Part shown: one piece after another, positions 52,269 through 62,400 of the stretch | Layout of the letters: the number at the start of each line of letters is the position of its first letter | How positions within the stretch are numbered: the first letter of the stretch is position 1 | NCBI GenBank assembly: GCA_020632975.1 | Contig: JACKEL010000017.1 | Span: 1-64,000 of the forward strand | Source: Myxococcales bacterium | GTDB taxonomy: Bacteria; Myxococcota_C; UBA6777 | Reading direction: 5' to 3' | Length of the DNA stretch: 64,000 nucleotides | Notes under the pieces: generated by a model | Databases searched by the model: none | Seen by the model: the letters and a program-made list of their open reading frames with translations, nothing else | What the model was told of the DNA's origin: nothing | Position numbers and translations under genes: made by a program

Positions 52269-54849
52269 ACGCAAGATCTACACCCTCGAAGAAGTGCCAT
52301 TGCCCAAGCAAGACGAGGTCCTTGAGATCCTTCGCCAGCTTCGCGCGGTGCTCAACGCCCACAAGATGTATCCCCCAGGCCACCAGATGTTGCGGCGGAT
52401 CAACACGCGCCTACACGAAGAAGTCCAAAAACGCCTACAAAAAGCGCCCTTTTTGGCACTGCTCTTTACAGCCGAAGGGACCGAGGTTAACGGAGAGCGC
52501 CTGAATCGCCCAAGCCCTGAGCGGCAGTTTGGGAGAGAGATCGCAACGCACTACCAAACCCTCGGAATCAACACGGTCGTCTTCCCCAAGGACGTTAAAC
52601 GAAACGAGCTGTCCGACTTTTTCGATCTCACCTTGCGTCACAATATCGACGTAGATGGCTCATTGGATCTCGATGGACTCGCAGCGCGTTTCTATACCGT
52701 TGATTTCAACAAACAAGTCATTCGACGCGGCGGTTCGAACAAGATCCGCGACAAGATGTCCTTGCGTGAGCTGATGGCCAGCATGGACCGCGAAAGCCTG
52801 CTCAAAGAGTTGGGGCTGCAACCCGATCAGATCCCCCCCGAACTTCAAGAGCTTTTCGACGAAAAAGAACGCGCTGATCAAGGCAAGCAAAAAGAAGATA
52901 ACTTACGCAAAGAAAGCGAAGCCTTCGCACAATACGTTCGCTCAGGTCGCTTTCTTGCCGAACTCTTCCAAACACACCAGAGTTCGGACCAATGGCCCAC
53001 CATCAGCGGACACCACCCACCGCGCAGCAGCTTTACGAACCTGCCGAGCCTTGGGACCAATCCCATGATGGCCTCCAGCGGCCAACTTCCACAAACGCCC
53101 AACAAGCCCACGCAGTCGATGGAATTGCCTGCTGCGAAAACCGCCTTCAGCGCAGACGATATCCCTGCGATCCAAGGACAACCCCTGGAGGGTAGTTCTG
53201 CACTCAATCGCATCGACTGGAACTCGCTCGCTCAACGTCCAGAGGCTCCTTTCCCCTCTCACTGGCAGCCCGCAGCACTCGCTTCAAGCGATGAGTTCGA
53301 GGACTTTGTACGTACAGGCAAAGCCCAAGAGTATCTACAAGCCTTCCTTGCCCAACAACACCAAAATATGGGTGTCCCTCTGCCCACACCTGGCCTACCT
53401 GCGGGCAGTACAGGCATCGATCCGCTGTTGGTACAACAGCAAATCCAGTCTGCGCTTCAACAGTTCAATCTCTCTGCACAAAAGCTCCCTGATGAGCAGA
53501 TGAAGCAGATCTACCAAGAACAAATCGCGCAGCAGATCTCGAACACGCCGCCCGATGTCTTGGCCCAATACGTCATGCAACTCTCGCACACAGAGCCCTT
53601 CCAAGCAGAGTTGCGCAAGTCGTTGCTTTCCTCCCTTCCTTCCGAGCAAATCGAAGCCTCGCAAGAAGCACTCCTCGCCCAGATCCGACAAGCCCCTTCC
53701 AAGGACTTTGTGGAAGGTGGTGTCGGTGTCCTGCAAGAGTTTATCGATCAGCAGATTGAAAAAGGCGTCTATTCGGGCCTGAAAAAGCTGCTCCATCGCC
53801 TCGATGAAAACGGAATGGGCGATAGCATCAGCGTGAAAGAAGGTCTCGAAAAGCTGATGGACCACGTGTCCGAACCTGAAAAAGTCCATCAGCTCCTCGA
53901 AGACGGAAAGCAGCGCCTCAACAAAGAAGCCCGTGAAGTCCTTGGAGAGCTTGCACCCCAAGCGATCCCACAAGCCCTCGATGAACTCGCAAACAAGTCC
54001 GCCGAAGATCCCGGTGCCTTCCAACAACAAGTCGAACTGTTGATCGAGGTCGCACGTAGCGCCCCCCCGAAAAAACGCGATGATGCTTTCCAATCCCTCT
54101 TTGAACGGATGCGTTCGGGGCTTGTCATCGATGAACAACAAGACGTCATCCTTGAGCTAAGTCGCCGCTTTGCACCGCGGATCTTCGAAGATTACCTGCT
54201 TCATCGCCTCACAGATCCCCTTCAAAGCAGTGAGCGAGAACGCTTGCTCAACCAAGCCATCGCCCATGATTCCCCAAAGATCCGCGCTTTCCTGGCCAAA
54301 TACCTCCAGTCTCGCGCGCTTTCTCATTTGCCCGAATTGGAAGAGTTGATCCTCCAATACCTCGAACGCGTCGAAGCACTCGATGGCCTCGTCTGGTTGG
54401 CACAAGAACTCGAAGACACCGAAAACGAACCAGGACGGCGACATACGGCGATCTGGATGTTGGGACTCTTCCAAGACGACAAAAGCGTTGCTTTGTTGAA
54501 GCGCATCCTCTTCGATAAACGCAAGAAAAGCTTTGCATACAGCGACGACATGCGCTTCCAAGCGCTTCATACATTGACGCGCTTCCCACGCCCCCAAGTC
54601 TTGATGCTCATCCAAAAGATGCGTGACGACGGAAACCCCCTTCTCAAGGGCTACGCCGTACAGATGACCCAAGAGACAACACCTGAAGAAGAGTCCGCAG
54701 CACGCACGCTCTATTTCACGGACTTGGAACTCAGCCAAAACACCTTTATGGGACAAGGCCTTATCTCGAATCCCAATATCGTGTTGTTGGTCATCGCAAC
54801 GATCTTTGGCCTGCTTCTGGGACTCCTTGCAAAGTGGTTGCTTGGCTAA
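52258..54849 (+). CDS. Large tail-anchored protein with HEAT-like C-terminal region, kinase partner
   Basis: An 863-residue protein starting MRNERKIYTLEEVPLPKQDE at 52258, inside the kinase 3' end (11-base overlap). Residues 1-180 resemble a conserved globular region (VLNAHKMYPPGHQMLRRINTRL, ALLFTAEGTEVNGERLNRP). The middle (about 230-450) is Gln/Pro-rich and low-complexity. Residues about 500-830 are all-helical with HEAT-like pairs (HTAIWMLGLFQDDKSVALLKRI). One C-terminal membrane segment (about 840-863, VLLVIATIFGLLLGLLAKWL) makes it tail-anchored with a cytosolic bulk. The overlap implies translational coupling with the kinase; it may be substrate or scaffold. No family recognised. Confidence 0.8.
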
Positions 54850-54930
54850 TCCACCCCCGCTTGTCCACCCCCTACTTATAAACCAAAAGCTCCCTCTATC
54901 CGCAACCATGGAACAAGTCGAGATGCGTTC

Positions 54931-54991
54931 ATCAGCTCGCTCCATCGGCGACAATCACGCTATCAGCTCGCTCTATCGGCGATAATCGCGC
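54931..54991. repeat. 30-bp duplication of the ACMSD gene 3' end
   Basis: ATCAGCTCGCTCCATCGGCG... (54931-54960) and ATCAGCTCGCTCTATCGGCG... (54962-54991) match at 27 of 30 positions, 31 bases apart. The right copy includes the last codons and stop of the ACMSD gene (which ends at 54973); the left copy is a decayed duplicate just past the stop. Confidence 0.8.
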
Positions 54992-55989
54992 CAGTCGATG
55001 TTCATAAACTCACAAGCTGCATGGCAAAAGAGCGCTTCTTTGGTGGATTCATCGAGATCTTGCATCTCTTCGATGTACTTTCCATGTTCCAAATCGCCCA
55101 ACGGGAAGGGATAATCCGTACCATGCGCGATACGATGAGACCCAAACAAGGTCAGAAGATAGCGCAAGACTTCTGGATCATGCGTGATGCCATCCACCCA
55201 AAACTTCCCAAGATAGGAACGCGGCGGCCGCACATTGTTGACGTTCACAAGATCGGGTCGACAGTTGTAACCGTGCTCGATTCTCCCCAGCGTTGCAGGG
55301 AAAGAGCCACCACCATGTGCAAACAACACCCGTAGATCGGGGAAACGATCAAAGATCCCACCAAAGATCATCGAGCAAATCGCCCGAGACGTCTCAGCAG
55401 GCATCCCCACGAGCCAAGGCAACCAATACTTGCGCATGCTGTCTTCGCCCATCATCTCCCAAGGATGGACCAAAAGACACGCCCCCAAAGACTGCGCAGC
55501 CTCATAGAATGGGTAAAAGTGTGGATCATCCAAGTTACGGTCCAAGATGTGCGAAGCGATCTCCAAGCCTGGCATCTTGAGATCGCGGACACAACGCGTC
55601 ATCTCTTCGATCGCAAGGTCCATATCCTGCATGGGGACCGTCCCCAAAGCGATGAAGCGTTTGGGATATTTTTGTTGGACCTCTGCGAGATGATTGTTGA
55701 CGATCTGACACCAATCCATCGTATGCTCGGGTCGAGCCCAGTAATGGAACAACACAGGAACTGTGCAAAGCACCATCACATCGACGCCCCAACGATCCAT
55801 GTCTTTCAGGATCGCTTCAGGACTCCAACAGTTCTCTTGGATCTCTCGAAAAAAGTAGCCATCATCCCGCATCATCCGAGCTGATCCAGGTTGGTGATGA
55901 TCCAACTGGATGAATCCACCGTAACCATAGCGCTCTTTGAGATTGGGCCAACGTTCTGGCAAGATGTGCGCGTGGATATCGATCTTCAT
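54973..55989 (-). CDS. nbaD: 2-amino-3-carboxymuconate-6-semialdehyde decarboxylase (ACMSD)
   Basis: A 338-residue amidohydrolase-superfamily zinc enzyme that decarboxylates ACMS to 2-aminomuconate semialdehyde in the kynurenine or 2-nitrobenzoate pathway. It starts MKIDIHAHILPERWP with the metal HxH, and keeps the family blocks ENCWSPEAILKDMDRWGV, STVP-like LCTVPVLFHYWARPEHT, ACLLVHPWEMMG (His), MPAETSRAICSMIFGG, LRVLFAHGGGSFP (His) and AHGTDYPFPLG (Asp). It resembles the animal enzyme closely along its length. Its start overlaps the 3HAO stop (ATGA, 55986-55989). Confidence 0.96.
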   Translation of the reverse strand: MKIDIHAHILPERWPNLKERYGYGGFIQLDHHQPGSARMMRDDGYFFREIQENCWSPEAILKDMDRWGVDVMVLCTVPVLFHYWARPEHTMDWCQIVNNHLAEVQQKYPKRFIALGTVPMQDMDLAIEEMTRCVRDLKMPGLEIASHILDRNLDDPHFYPFYEAAQSLGACLLVHPWEMMGEDSMRKYWLPWLVGMPAETSRAICSMIFGGIFDRFPDLRVLFAHGGGSFPATLGRIEHGYNCRPDLVNVNNVRPPRSYLGKFWVDGITHDPEVLRYLLTLFGSHRIAHGTDYPFPLGDLEHGKYIEEMQDLDESTKEALFCHAACEFMNIDWRDYRR

Positions 55990-56516
55990 GCAGCCTCCGC
56001 CTTTTTGGGAGGTTCCATGACGGTTCCACAGTGCGAGCAGGTCCGCTTGTCTTCGTCCCCATAAAAACGCGAAAAGATGGGAGGCAACTGCTTCACGATG
56101 TCCGTGAGATGGACATACTCTTCATAGAGCTTGTTTTCGCAGACTTCGCAAAACCACAAGAAGCCGTCTTTTTCGTGATCATGGCGCTTTCGTTCGATCA
56201 CAAGCCCCACACTTCCCGCCGTTCGTTGCGGAGAATGGGGAACCTTTGGCGGCAACAAGAAGATCTCTCCCGCACGGATCGGGATATCTTTGATCTCTTC
56301 GTCTTGGTACACGCGCAACGTGATATCGCCTTCCAGTTGGTAGAAGAACTCTTCCCCTTCGTTGTAGTGGAAGTCTTTGCGTGCGTTGGGGCCCCCCACC
56401 ACCATGATGATAAACTCTGTATCTTCGTAAACAACGGCATTACCGACAGGTGGTTTGAGCAAATCACGATGTTCATCGATCCACTTTGCAAAGTTGATCG
56501 GCGGAAGCAACGGCAT
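55986..56516 (-). CDS. nbaC: 3-hydroxyanthranilate 3,4-dioxygenase
   Basis: A 176-residue cupin dioxygenase that opens 3-hydroxyanthranilate to ACMS. The cupin Fe ligands lie in NARKDFHYNEGEEFFYQLEG (His, Glu) and KVPHSPQRT (His). The C-terminus has the second, rubredoxin-like CxxC pair of bacterial enzymes (WFCEVCEN and TCSHCGTVM). Start MPLLPPINFAKWIDEH at 56516 has a perfect AAAGGAGG; the longer frame to 56594 is not used. The length equals the usual bacterial enzyme. It feeds its product straight to ACMSD, encoded by the overlapping next gene. Upstream steps (kynureninase etc.) are not in the window. Confidence 0.97.
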   Translation of the reverse strand: MPLLPPINFAKWIDEHRDLLKPPVGNAVVYEDTEFIIMVVGGPNARKDFHYNEGEEFFYQLEGDITLRVYQDEEIKDIPIRAGEIFLLPPKVPHSPQRTAGSVGLVIERKRHDHEKDGFLWFCEVCENKLYEEYVHLTDIVKQLPPIFSRFYGDEDKRTCSHCGTVMEPPKKAEAA

Positions 56517-56574
56517 AACGTCCTCCTTTGGGGGATAGAAAAAGACTTCGCTCGGTAGGTGGGACAAAAACCCC

Positions 56575-57318
56575 TTAAAAAATGGCGTCTTCAAGCTCTT
56601 GTTGAAAGAGCTTCATCTGCGAAGAAAACGCATCGTAACGCTTCTTGATAACAGAAAGCAACCATGCTCGCTGTTGCGAAAGTTCCTCACACATCGACGC
56701 AAGCAACGCACATTGGTGCGCTGTGAGCTTTTGTCTTGTCTCTTCAAAGTCTTCTCTTCGACTTTGTCCCTCCGCCATCGCATACGCAGCACGTGCACTT
56801 GCCCAATATGCCGCAGAATCCGCCGTTCGCGAGATCGCATTCAAGGCCGCCCGTTCAGCCGTTCTGTGCGCCACCACCAACGTCGCACTGTAAGCAGCGC
56901 ACAGACTCGCATCCCCCACGCGTCCCTCCGCCCACAAACGCTTGAGCCGTAGTCCCTCAAAACACCACGTTGGAACAGCCCAACCTTTCTGACGCTGCTG
57001 ATACAACAAAGCTTCTTCCGCAACATCGCACGCAAAACGATGGAGCACGACGTCAGGAACCAACCGCGACAAGATCGCTTCCTTCAGAGAACAAGTCCCT
57101 TCACGCAGGGCTTGAGAGAGTTCTGGCAAAGAAGAAAATGTCGCTGGAGGTGGGGGCATTTGCTTGAAGGCCGCAGAAGACGCCTTTTCCAAGATGGTTG
57201 GATAAGACTCAAAGGCCGAAGCCTGTGCGACCAACGCGTGCAAAGCTTGCAAAGGTTTCGAAAGTAAGGGTTTTTCTTCTAAAGGAGAGGATGCGCTCTC
57301 TTCGTCTTGATGTGCCAT
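56575..57318 (-). CDS. Hypothetical Ala-rich helical protein
   Basis: A 247-residue soluble protein starting MAHQDEESASSPLEEKPLL at 57318, with GGGAGG about ten bases upstream. It is strongly helical and Ala/Leu/Glu-rich, with an Ala-rich core (about 145-190: AYSATLVVAHRTAERAAL, AAYWASARAAYAMAEG) and a coiled-coil-like end. No motif recognised. It lies 58 bases upstream of the 3HAO gene on the same strand and may be the first gene of that operon. A longer frame to 57513 is not supported. Confidence 0.68.
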   Translation of the reverse strand: MAHQDEESASSPLEEKPLLSKPLQALHALVAQASAFESYPTILEKASSAAFKQMPPPPATFSSLPELSQALREGTCSLKEAILSRLVPDVVLHRFACDVAEEALLYQQRQKGWAVPTWCFEGLRLKRLWAEGRVGDASLCAAYSATLVVAHRTAERAALNAISRTADSAAYWASARAAYAMAEGQSRREDFEETRQKLTAHQCALLASMCEELSQQRAWLLSVIKKRYDAFSSQMKLFQQELEDAIF

Positions 57319-57398
57319 TTCCCTACGCCTCCCAAGTCTGTGGAAACTCCCCATATTTTTTAACCATAGTCCCCCGCATCCGAGGAGGCAAGCGCTCC

Positions 57399-57563
57399 AT
57401 GCCCAAGTTGCGTCCAAAGATGAAGAAAGAGGACCCCAAGAACGTCCAGTTCGACACACCGCCCAGAAAAACGTGGCATAAAATCGACCCAGAGAGAGAA
57501 AGTCGATTGGCATCCCTCCTGCTCTATGCCATTATCCGTCCTGCATCGCACATCAAAAGATGA
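57399..57563 (+). CDS. Possible small basic protein
   Basis: A 54-residue frame starting MPKLRPKMKKEDPKN, 50 bases before the second kinase gene. GAGGAGG ends ten bases before the ATG. Codons such as GAC CCC AAG AAC GTC CAG TTC GAC follow the local coding habit, which argues for a real gene. It is rich in Lys, Arg and Pro. No homology recognised, and its small size keeps confidence modest. Confidence 0.45.
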   Translation: MPKLRPKMKKEDPKNVQFDTPPRKTWHKIDPERESRLASLLLYAIIRPASHIKR

Positions 57564-57612
57564 TCCCCACAAATCCTAGAAAAAGACTCTCCCTGCTTCC
57601 AAAGAGGTCGAG

Positions 57613-59277
57613 ATGGCATCTTCTGAATCGCTGACAGGAAAGAAAGTCGCAAGTTACGAGATCAAGCAGAAACTCGGAGAAGGCGAACAGGCCGTCGTCT
57701 ACGAAGCTTGGTGCACGAAGTTGCAAGAGCCCGTCGTTATCAAGTTTTTGAAAGACTCCCATCAACAAAAGACACAGATACAACAACGATTTAAGAGAGA
57801 AGCGAAGCTACAATTTCAACTTCGCCACCCCAATATCGTGCGCGCCCTCAAGCTTGTAGAAGAAGAAAACTTGTTGGGTATCGTCATGGACAAGGTCGAA
57901 GGGACGGACCTTGGGGAGTTTTTAGAGCGCCAAACCTTCCCTCTATCCGACACAAAGATCCGCGCGATCTTTTTGCCTCTGCTAGACGCGTTGGATTACG
58001 CTCACGAACAAGGTGTCGTCCACCGCGATATCAAACCCTCCAACATCCTACTCGAAGAAAAAAACGGAACCTATATCCCTAGAGTGATGGACTTTGGGAT
58101 CGCCAAAGTCTTCGAGGATAGCGGTCTCCAAACCAAAACCAACACCCTTCTTGGAACACCTCACTACATCGCACCAGAACAAGCTGCCTCCAGCAAATAC
58201 GTCGATCATCGCGTAGACATCTACGCTTTGGGCATCACCCTCTATCAGATGCTCTCTGGACATCTACCCTTCGAAGGACGAGACTTTTTGCAGCTCATCA
58301 CCGCGCACATGATGGAAGATGTGCCTCCTTTTTCTGCGTGGGAACTCGACGTCGATCCTCACCTAGAAGCCGCTGTGCGCAAGTCCCTCGCGAAGTTGCC
58401 CGAAGAACGCTTCCAAACTTGCGCTGAATTTGCATCTGCACTAGACACAGTCCTACAAAAACGAGGAGCCGAGATATCGCACCTCTTGGCTCCTCCCTCC
58501 TCACCTCTCATCCCCAATCCCGTGCCCCCACTCCCCACCGTGGACAAAGAACTAACCAAAGATATCCCACAAATCTCCGCGCCTTCAGAGCTTCCTTCGA
58601 CAACACGATCATCCAAGCTCCCTTGGGTCCTGCTTTCTCTTGTTGTCTTTGTGGGGCTCGGTTACGCCATGCTCCCCAAGCCGCAAAAGCTCTCTCCCCA
58701 GCCCCCCAAACAAACTGTCACAGCTACAAAACAAACTGTCACAGCTACCAAACAAGCCTTGCCTCCGTCCAAAACAGGCAACTCCCTCCCATCCCAGAGC
58801 CGAACCCAACCAAAGACCACGCCGCTCCCGCTCCCCCAAGAGGCGCGCCCCACTCCGCCTCCAAGCAAAACAGAACTCCATCCGAAGAGGACCAATCCCC
58901 CAAAGGCACGGCTTCTCAGCAAAACTCCCAAAAACTTCCGCTGTTCGCCGCGAAAAACCCAAGCCTGCCTCAAAAAGATGCTTCCTCTTCAATTCATCTC
59001 ATTGGGAACACAACACCCCTGCAACCCAACGAAGTTTCAAAAAGCGATACGCTATTGCGCCAAGCGCTGTGGAAAAAATGCCTATCTGCTTTGCCGAGCC
59101 TTCGGCAAGATCCGCATCCAGCCTTATCCAGGCGCCCCAAAACAGCCTCTCTCCAAAAATACTTTGTGCAAGTCCTTGCTACACTCCCGTCTCTCCGCCC
59201 TATCCAGCCTCTTCAAGACCTCCCCAACCCAACTAAAAAAAGACTGCAACAACGGCTTCTTAGGAAGACCCCGCTGA
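57613..59277 (+). CDS. Hanks-type Ser/Thr protein kinase, single membrane segment
   Basis: A 554-residue kinase. The kinase domain (about 14-275) has the glycine loop LGEGEQAVVY (21-30, third Gly replaced by Ala), VVIK Lys44, HRDIKPSN (137-144), DFG (160-162) and TPHYIAPEQ (182-190). One membrane segment (about 335-353, LPWVLLSLVVFVGLGYAML) leads to a Thr/Pro/Lys-rich outside linker with a repeated KQTVTAT word and a small Cys-rich C-terminal domain (about 437-500; CSPRKTQAC, YCAKRCGKNAYLLC). An alternative +2 frame over the last 200 codons is open, but codon choice favours this one. It may sense a periplasmic or envelope cue. Confidence 0.9.
   Translation: MASSESLTGKKVASYEIKQKLGEGEQAVVYEAWCTKLQEPVVIKFLKDSHQQKTQIQQRFKREAKLQFQLRHPNIVRALKLVEEENLLGIVMDKVEGTDLGEFLERQTFPLSDTKIRAIFLPLLDALDYAHEQGVVHRDIKPSNILLEEKNGTYIPRVMDFGIAKVFEDSGLQTKTNTLLGTPHYIAPEQAASSKYVDHRVDIYALGITLYQMLSGHLPFEGRDFLQLITAHMMEDVPPFSAWELDVDPHLEAAVRKSLAKLPEERFQTCAEFASALDTVLQKRGAEISHLLAPPSSPLIPNPVPPLPTVDKELTKDIPQISAPSELPSTTRSSKLPWVLLSLVVFVGLGYAMLPKPQKLSPQPPKQTVTATKQTVTATKQALPPSKTGNSLPSQSRTQPKTTPLPLPQEARPTPPPSKTELHPKRTNPPKARLLSKTPKNFRCSPRKTQACLKKMLPLQFISLGTQHPCNPTKFQKAIRYCAKRCGKNAYLLCRAFGKIRIQPYPGAPKQPLSKNTLCKSLLHSRLSALSSLFKTSPTQLKKDCNNGFLGRPR
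58708..58748 (+). repeat. 21-bp tandem repeat in the second kinase gene
   Basis: AAACAAACTGTCACAGCTAC occurs twice with a 21-base period (58708-58727, 58729-58748), encoding KQTVTAT twice in the extracytoplasmic linker. Confidence 0.9.
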
Positions 59278-59300
59278 CCTCCTCCCCCTCATCTCTAACC

Positions 59301-59319
59301 ACCTATAATTAGGTTTTTT
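59301..59319 (+). terminator. Candidate intrinsic terminator after the second kinase
   Basis: ACCTA-TAAT-TAGGT (59301-59314) is followed at once by T residues to 59319. The stem is only five pairs, so it is weak. Confidence 0.4.
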
Positions 59320-59326
59320 ATCCCCC

Positions 59327-59353
59327 ATAGCAAAAGATTTTTTCTTATGCTAT
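59327..59353. promoter_or_regulatory. 11-bp inverted repeat upstream of the MopE-repeat lipoprotein
   Basis: ATAGCAAAAGA (59327-59337) and TCTTATGCTAT (59343-59353) pair at 10 of 11 positions around a T5 loop, about 73 bases before the start codon. It may be an operator or leader hairpin. Confidence 0.45.
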
Positions 59354-59425
59354 GCGATCAATTCAACTACACAAAAAATATCTTCCTCAGGCCTTGCTTG
59401 CCTTCCTCTAAACAAGGATCACAAG

Positions 59426-62400
59426 ATGAGACACCGCACTCAAAACACATCCCTTTCCTTGCTGCGTGGAACAACAGCCCTACTCGGATGGGTGCTTTGT
59501 TTGTCCCTCGTATTCTCTTGTACAGGTAACGAAGAGTGCGTCAACGGCGTGATGACCGTGACTTACGACCCCAACAACAACCCCTGCAAAACGGACTGTG
59601 AGTGCAACAACCTCAAGTTTGAAGGTCACTGCGTTAACAGCCGCTGTCTCTCCTTTTCCCGCAAACCCATCGACACCACCGACAAGTTCTTACACTGTCG
59701 CCTCTTTTATCCCATCAAGACTTGTGTTTGGGGACTCCGCGATCCCAAGCCCGACCCCATCAAAGAAGAACTTTGGGGCGACTGTCGTTACTATGAAGTC
59801 GGTCCCGAGGATACCAAAGACAAATGTATTGATGGCAAGGATAACGATTGTAACGGTCGATACGACTCTTCCGAGCCTTCTTGTGCGAAATATTGCAAAG
59901 ACACCTCCCAGACGCGCAGTTGTTACGAAGGTCCCGCTGGCACCGCAAACCAAGGACGTTGTCGTCCTGGTCTCCAAACCTGCGAAACCACCAATGAATG
60001 GGGCTCTTGCCAGAACCAAATCGTCCCCCAAGAAGAAACCTGTAACCAACAAGACGATGACTGCGACGGAAACGTCGATGAGCAGCTTGCAAACTGTAGC
60101 TTTACTCCCTGCTCTGAAGGTGCTCGGCGTCCTTGTTATCCCTTTGCAAGCGGTTGTACCCGTGGCGAAAACGACACCCTCACTTGCAAAGGTGTCTGCC
60201 AAACAGGGTTCCAGCTCTGTCGACGCGGATTCTGGGGAGCTTGCGAAGGTATGCAGCCACCCCAAGCCGAAGCTTGCGACCAAGTGGACAATGACTGTGA
60301 TGGAAACGTCGATGAGGGCTGCCTTTGCGAAGACGGACAAACCCAAGACTGTTTCAAGGGTCCCAGCAAGACCTCGACAGGGATTTGTGGACAAGGCAAA
60401 CAGACCTGCCAGAACGGTCGTTGGAACAGTTGCGACGGGGCGAAAGAACCCAAAGTCGAAGAGTGCAACGGCCAAGATGACGATTGTGACGGGCTGATCG
60501 ATGAGAATCTTCCGTCTCAACTTTGTGAGAACCAAAAAGGCGCCTGTAGCGGGGCTTTCAAGACCTGCGGTGGAGAGCGTGGATTCCTGGTGTGCACAGA
60601 AGACGAGTATCGCCGCAACAACAGCCTTCATGCCAAAGAAGAACAAGGCACAGACTGCGACAACAACGACAATGACTGCGATGGCAAGGTCGATGAAGAC
60701 TGTGTGGGATGCAGTTTGGGTTCCAGTCGCATCTGCTATGAAGGTGCCCAAGGGACCGAGAATACGCAGCCTTGCCGCCAAGGGATCAGCCTTTGTACAA
60801 GACAAGACAATGGCGTCTTCGTTTTTGGTCCTTGCGTGGGACAAGTCACGCCCCAAGCGGAAACTTGCAACGGAAGAGACGATGATTGCGATGGTGTGAT
60901 CGACAATCCCTCGGCCTCTCCGCCCTTATGCCCCACAGGTCAACGCTGCGTCTCTGGACAATGTACCCAAGATCCTGAGCCCAACGAACCAACCGAGCCC
61001 AATGAGCCCATCAGCGATGCAGGTGAGCCCACCCCTGAGCTTCCGCCTCCTTTGTGTATCCTTGGAACGGCGGAGTATTGCTACAATGGGACAGGAACCA
61101 CCTATCAAAATCCCCCGTGTGAGCAAGGTTTCCGCGTTTGTATCAAGCTTGCAAATGGCGACCTAGCTTGGAGCAAGTGCACAGGTCAAGTCACCCCCAA
61201 GATCGAGATCTGCAATGGAATCGACGATAACTGCGATGGGACCGTCGATAACGATGATGGCCAAGGACAGTTGTGTCCTCCCAACCAAGTCTGTACCCAA
61301 GGGAGATGCGTTCCTCAAGAAGTTCCTCCCCAAGAGCCCACCACGGACGCTGGACCTCAACCCGAAGGGCTCCCAGATGGCGCTCTTTGCGCACCCAACC
61401 AAGTTCAGCCTTGTTATACAGGGCCACAAGGAACATTGGCGAAGGGTACTTGCAAAGAAGGCACACAAACCTGCCAAAGCAACGGAAAATGGGGAACTTG
61501 CCAAGGAGACATCAAGCCCGCAAAAGAGATCTGCAACGGCCTCGATGACGACTGCAACGGGGTCATCGACGACCCTGACCAACTTCGCTCGGATACCACA
61601 CGTGTTCTTTGCACCAACCAACAAGGTGTTTGTCTTGGAGCAACCGCCCAATGTGGTGGGACAAGTGGCTGGCTGAAGACATGCACAAACCAAGACTACC
61701 AAAGTTTCACGAACAGTTACGAAGCCGTGGAGTCCAGTTGCGATAAGTTGGACAACGACTGCGACGGCAAGATCGACGAAGGATGCTTGTGGGCTGGTGG
61801 CTTTGCAAACAGCATCAATAGCTACGATTCAACACTGGGCTTCTCAGGTTGGGACTTTGACAACACAAACAAAACCATCTGGATCGGCGGAGGGAGATTT
61901 GGTTACAAAAACATTTCTTGGATCCCTACCCAAAGTTCGTCCGCGGTGCCTTCGTTTGTGTCTCCTCCCGTGAATGTGGGGGCCACCAACGCCGTCCTGA
62001 TCAAGATGGACACAGGTGGTATCAAAAAGTGCCTCTTCGAAAGCGTGACGTCTCCTCGCGGAGACACAGTCATCAAGACACTCATCGTGCACCCTCAAAG
62101 TGGGGATGTCATTGTCTTGGGGAGTTATACAGGCACAGCCAAGTTTGGGCCTTACACGCTCAGCACACAAAACAATCGCTTCGAGACCTTCGTCGCGCGC
62201 ATCGATCCACAGTGCCAAATCAAGTGGATCACCCGAGAAGGTAGTCCCTCTTACTCTTACACCGCACGCCTCAGTAACTACCAACAACAAGCGCTTTCTC
62301 CACAAGGGGATATCCACTGTTTTACCTCGGCCAGCCAAGGAACAGTTACTTTTGGGACAGGGAGCACCCCTGACTTTACGCTTTCCCTCCTCACAACAAC

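Noticed and set aside
58623..59312. Possible frameshift in the second kinase C-terminus
   Set aside because: The +2 frame is open, but codon choice (GCC AAG, TTC GGC AAG ATC CGC) and the Cys pattern favour the kinase frame to its stop at 59277.
59690..60856. Minus-strand 388-codon frame
   Set aside because: It is antisense to the MopE repeats and is open because of their biased codon pattern.
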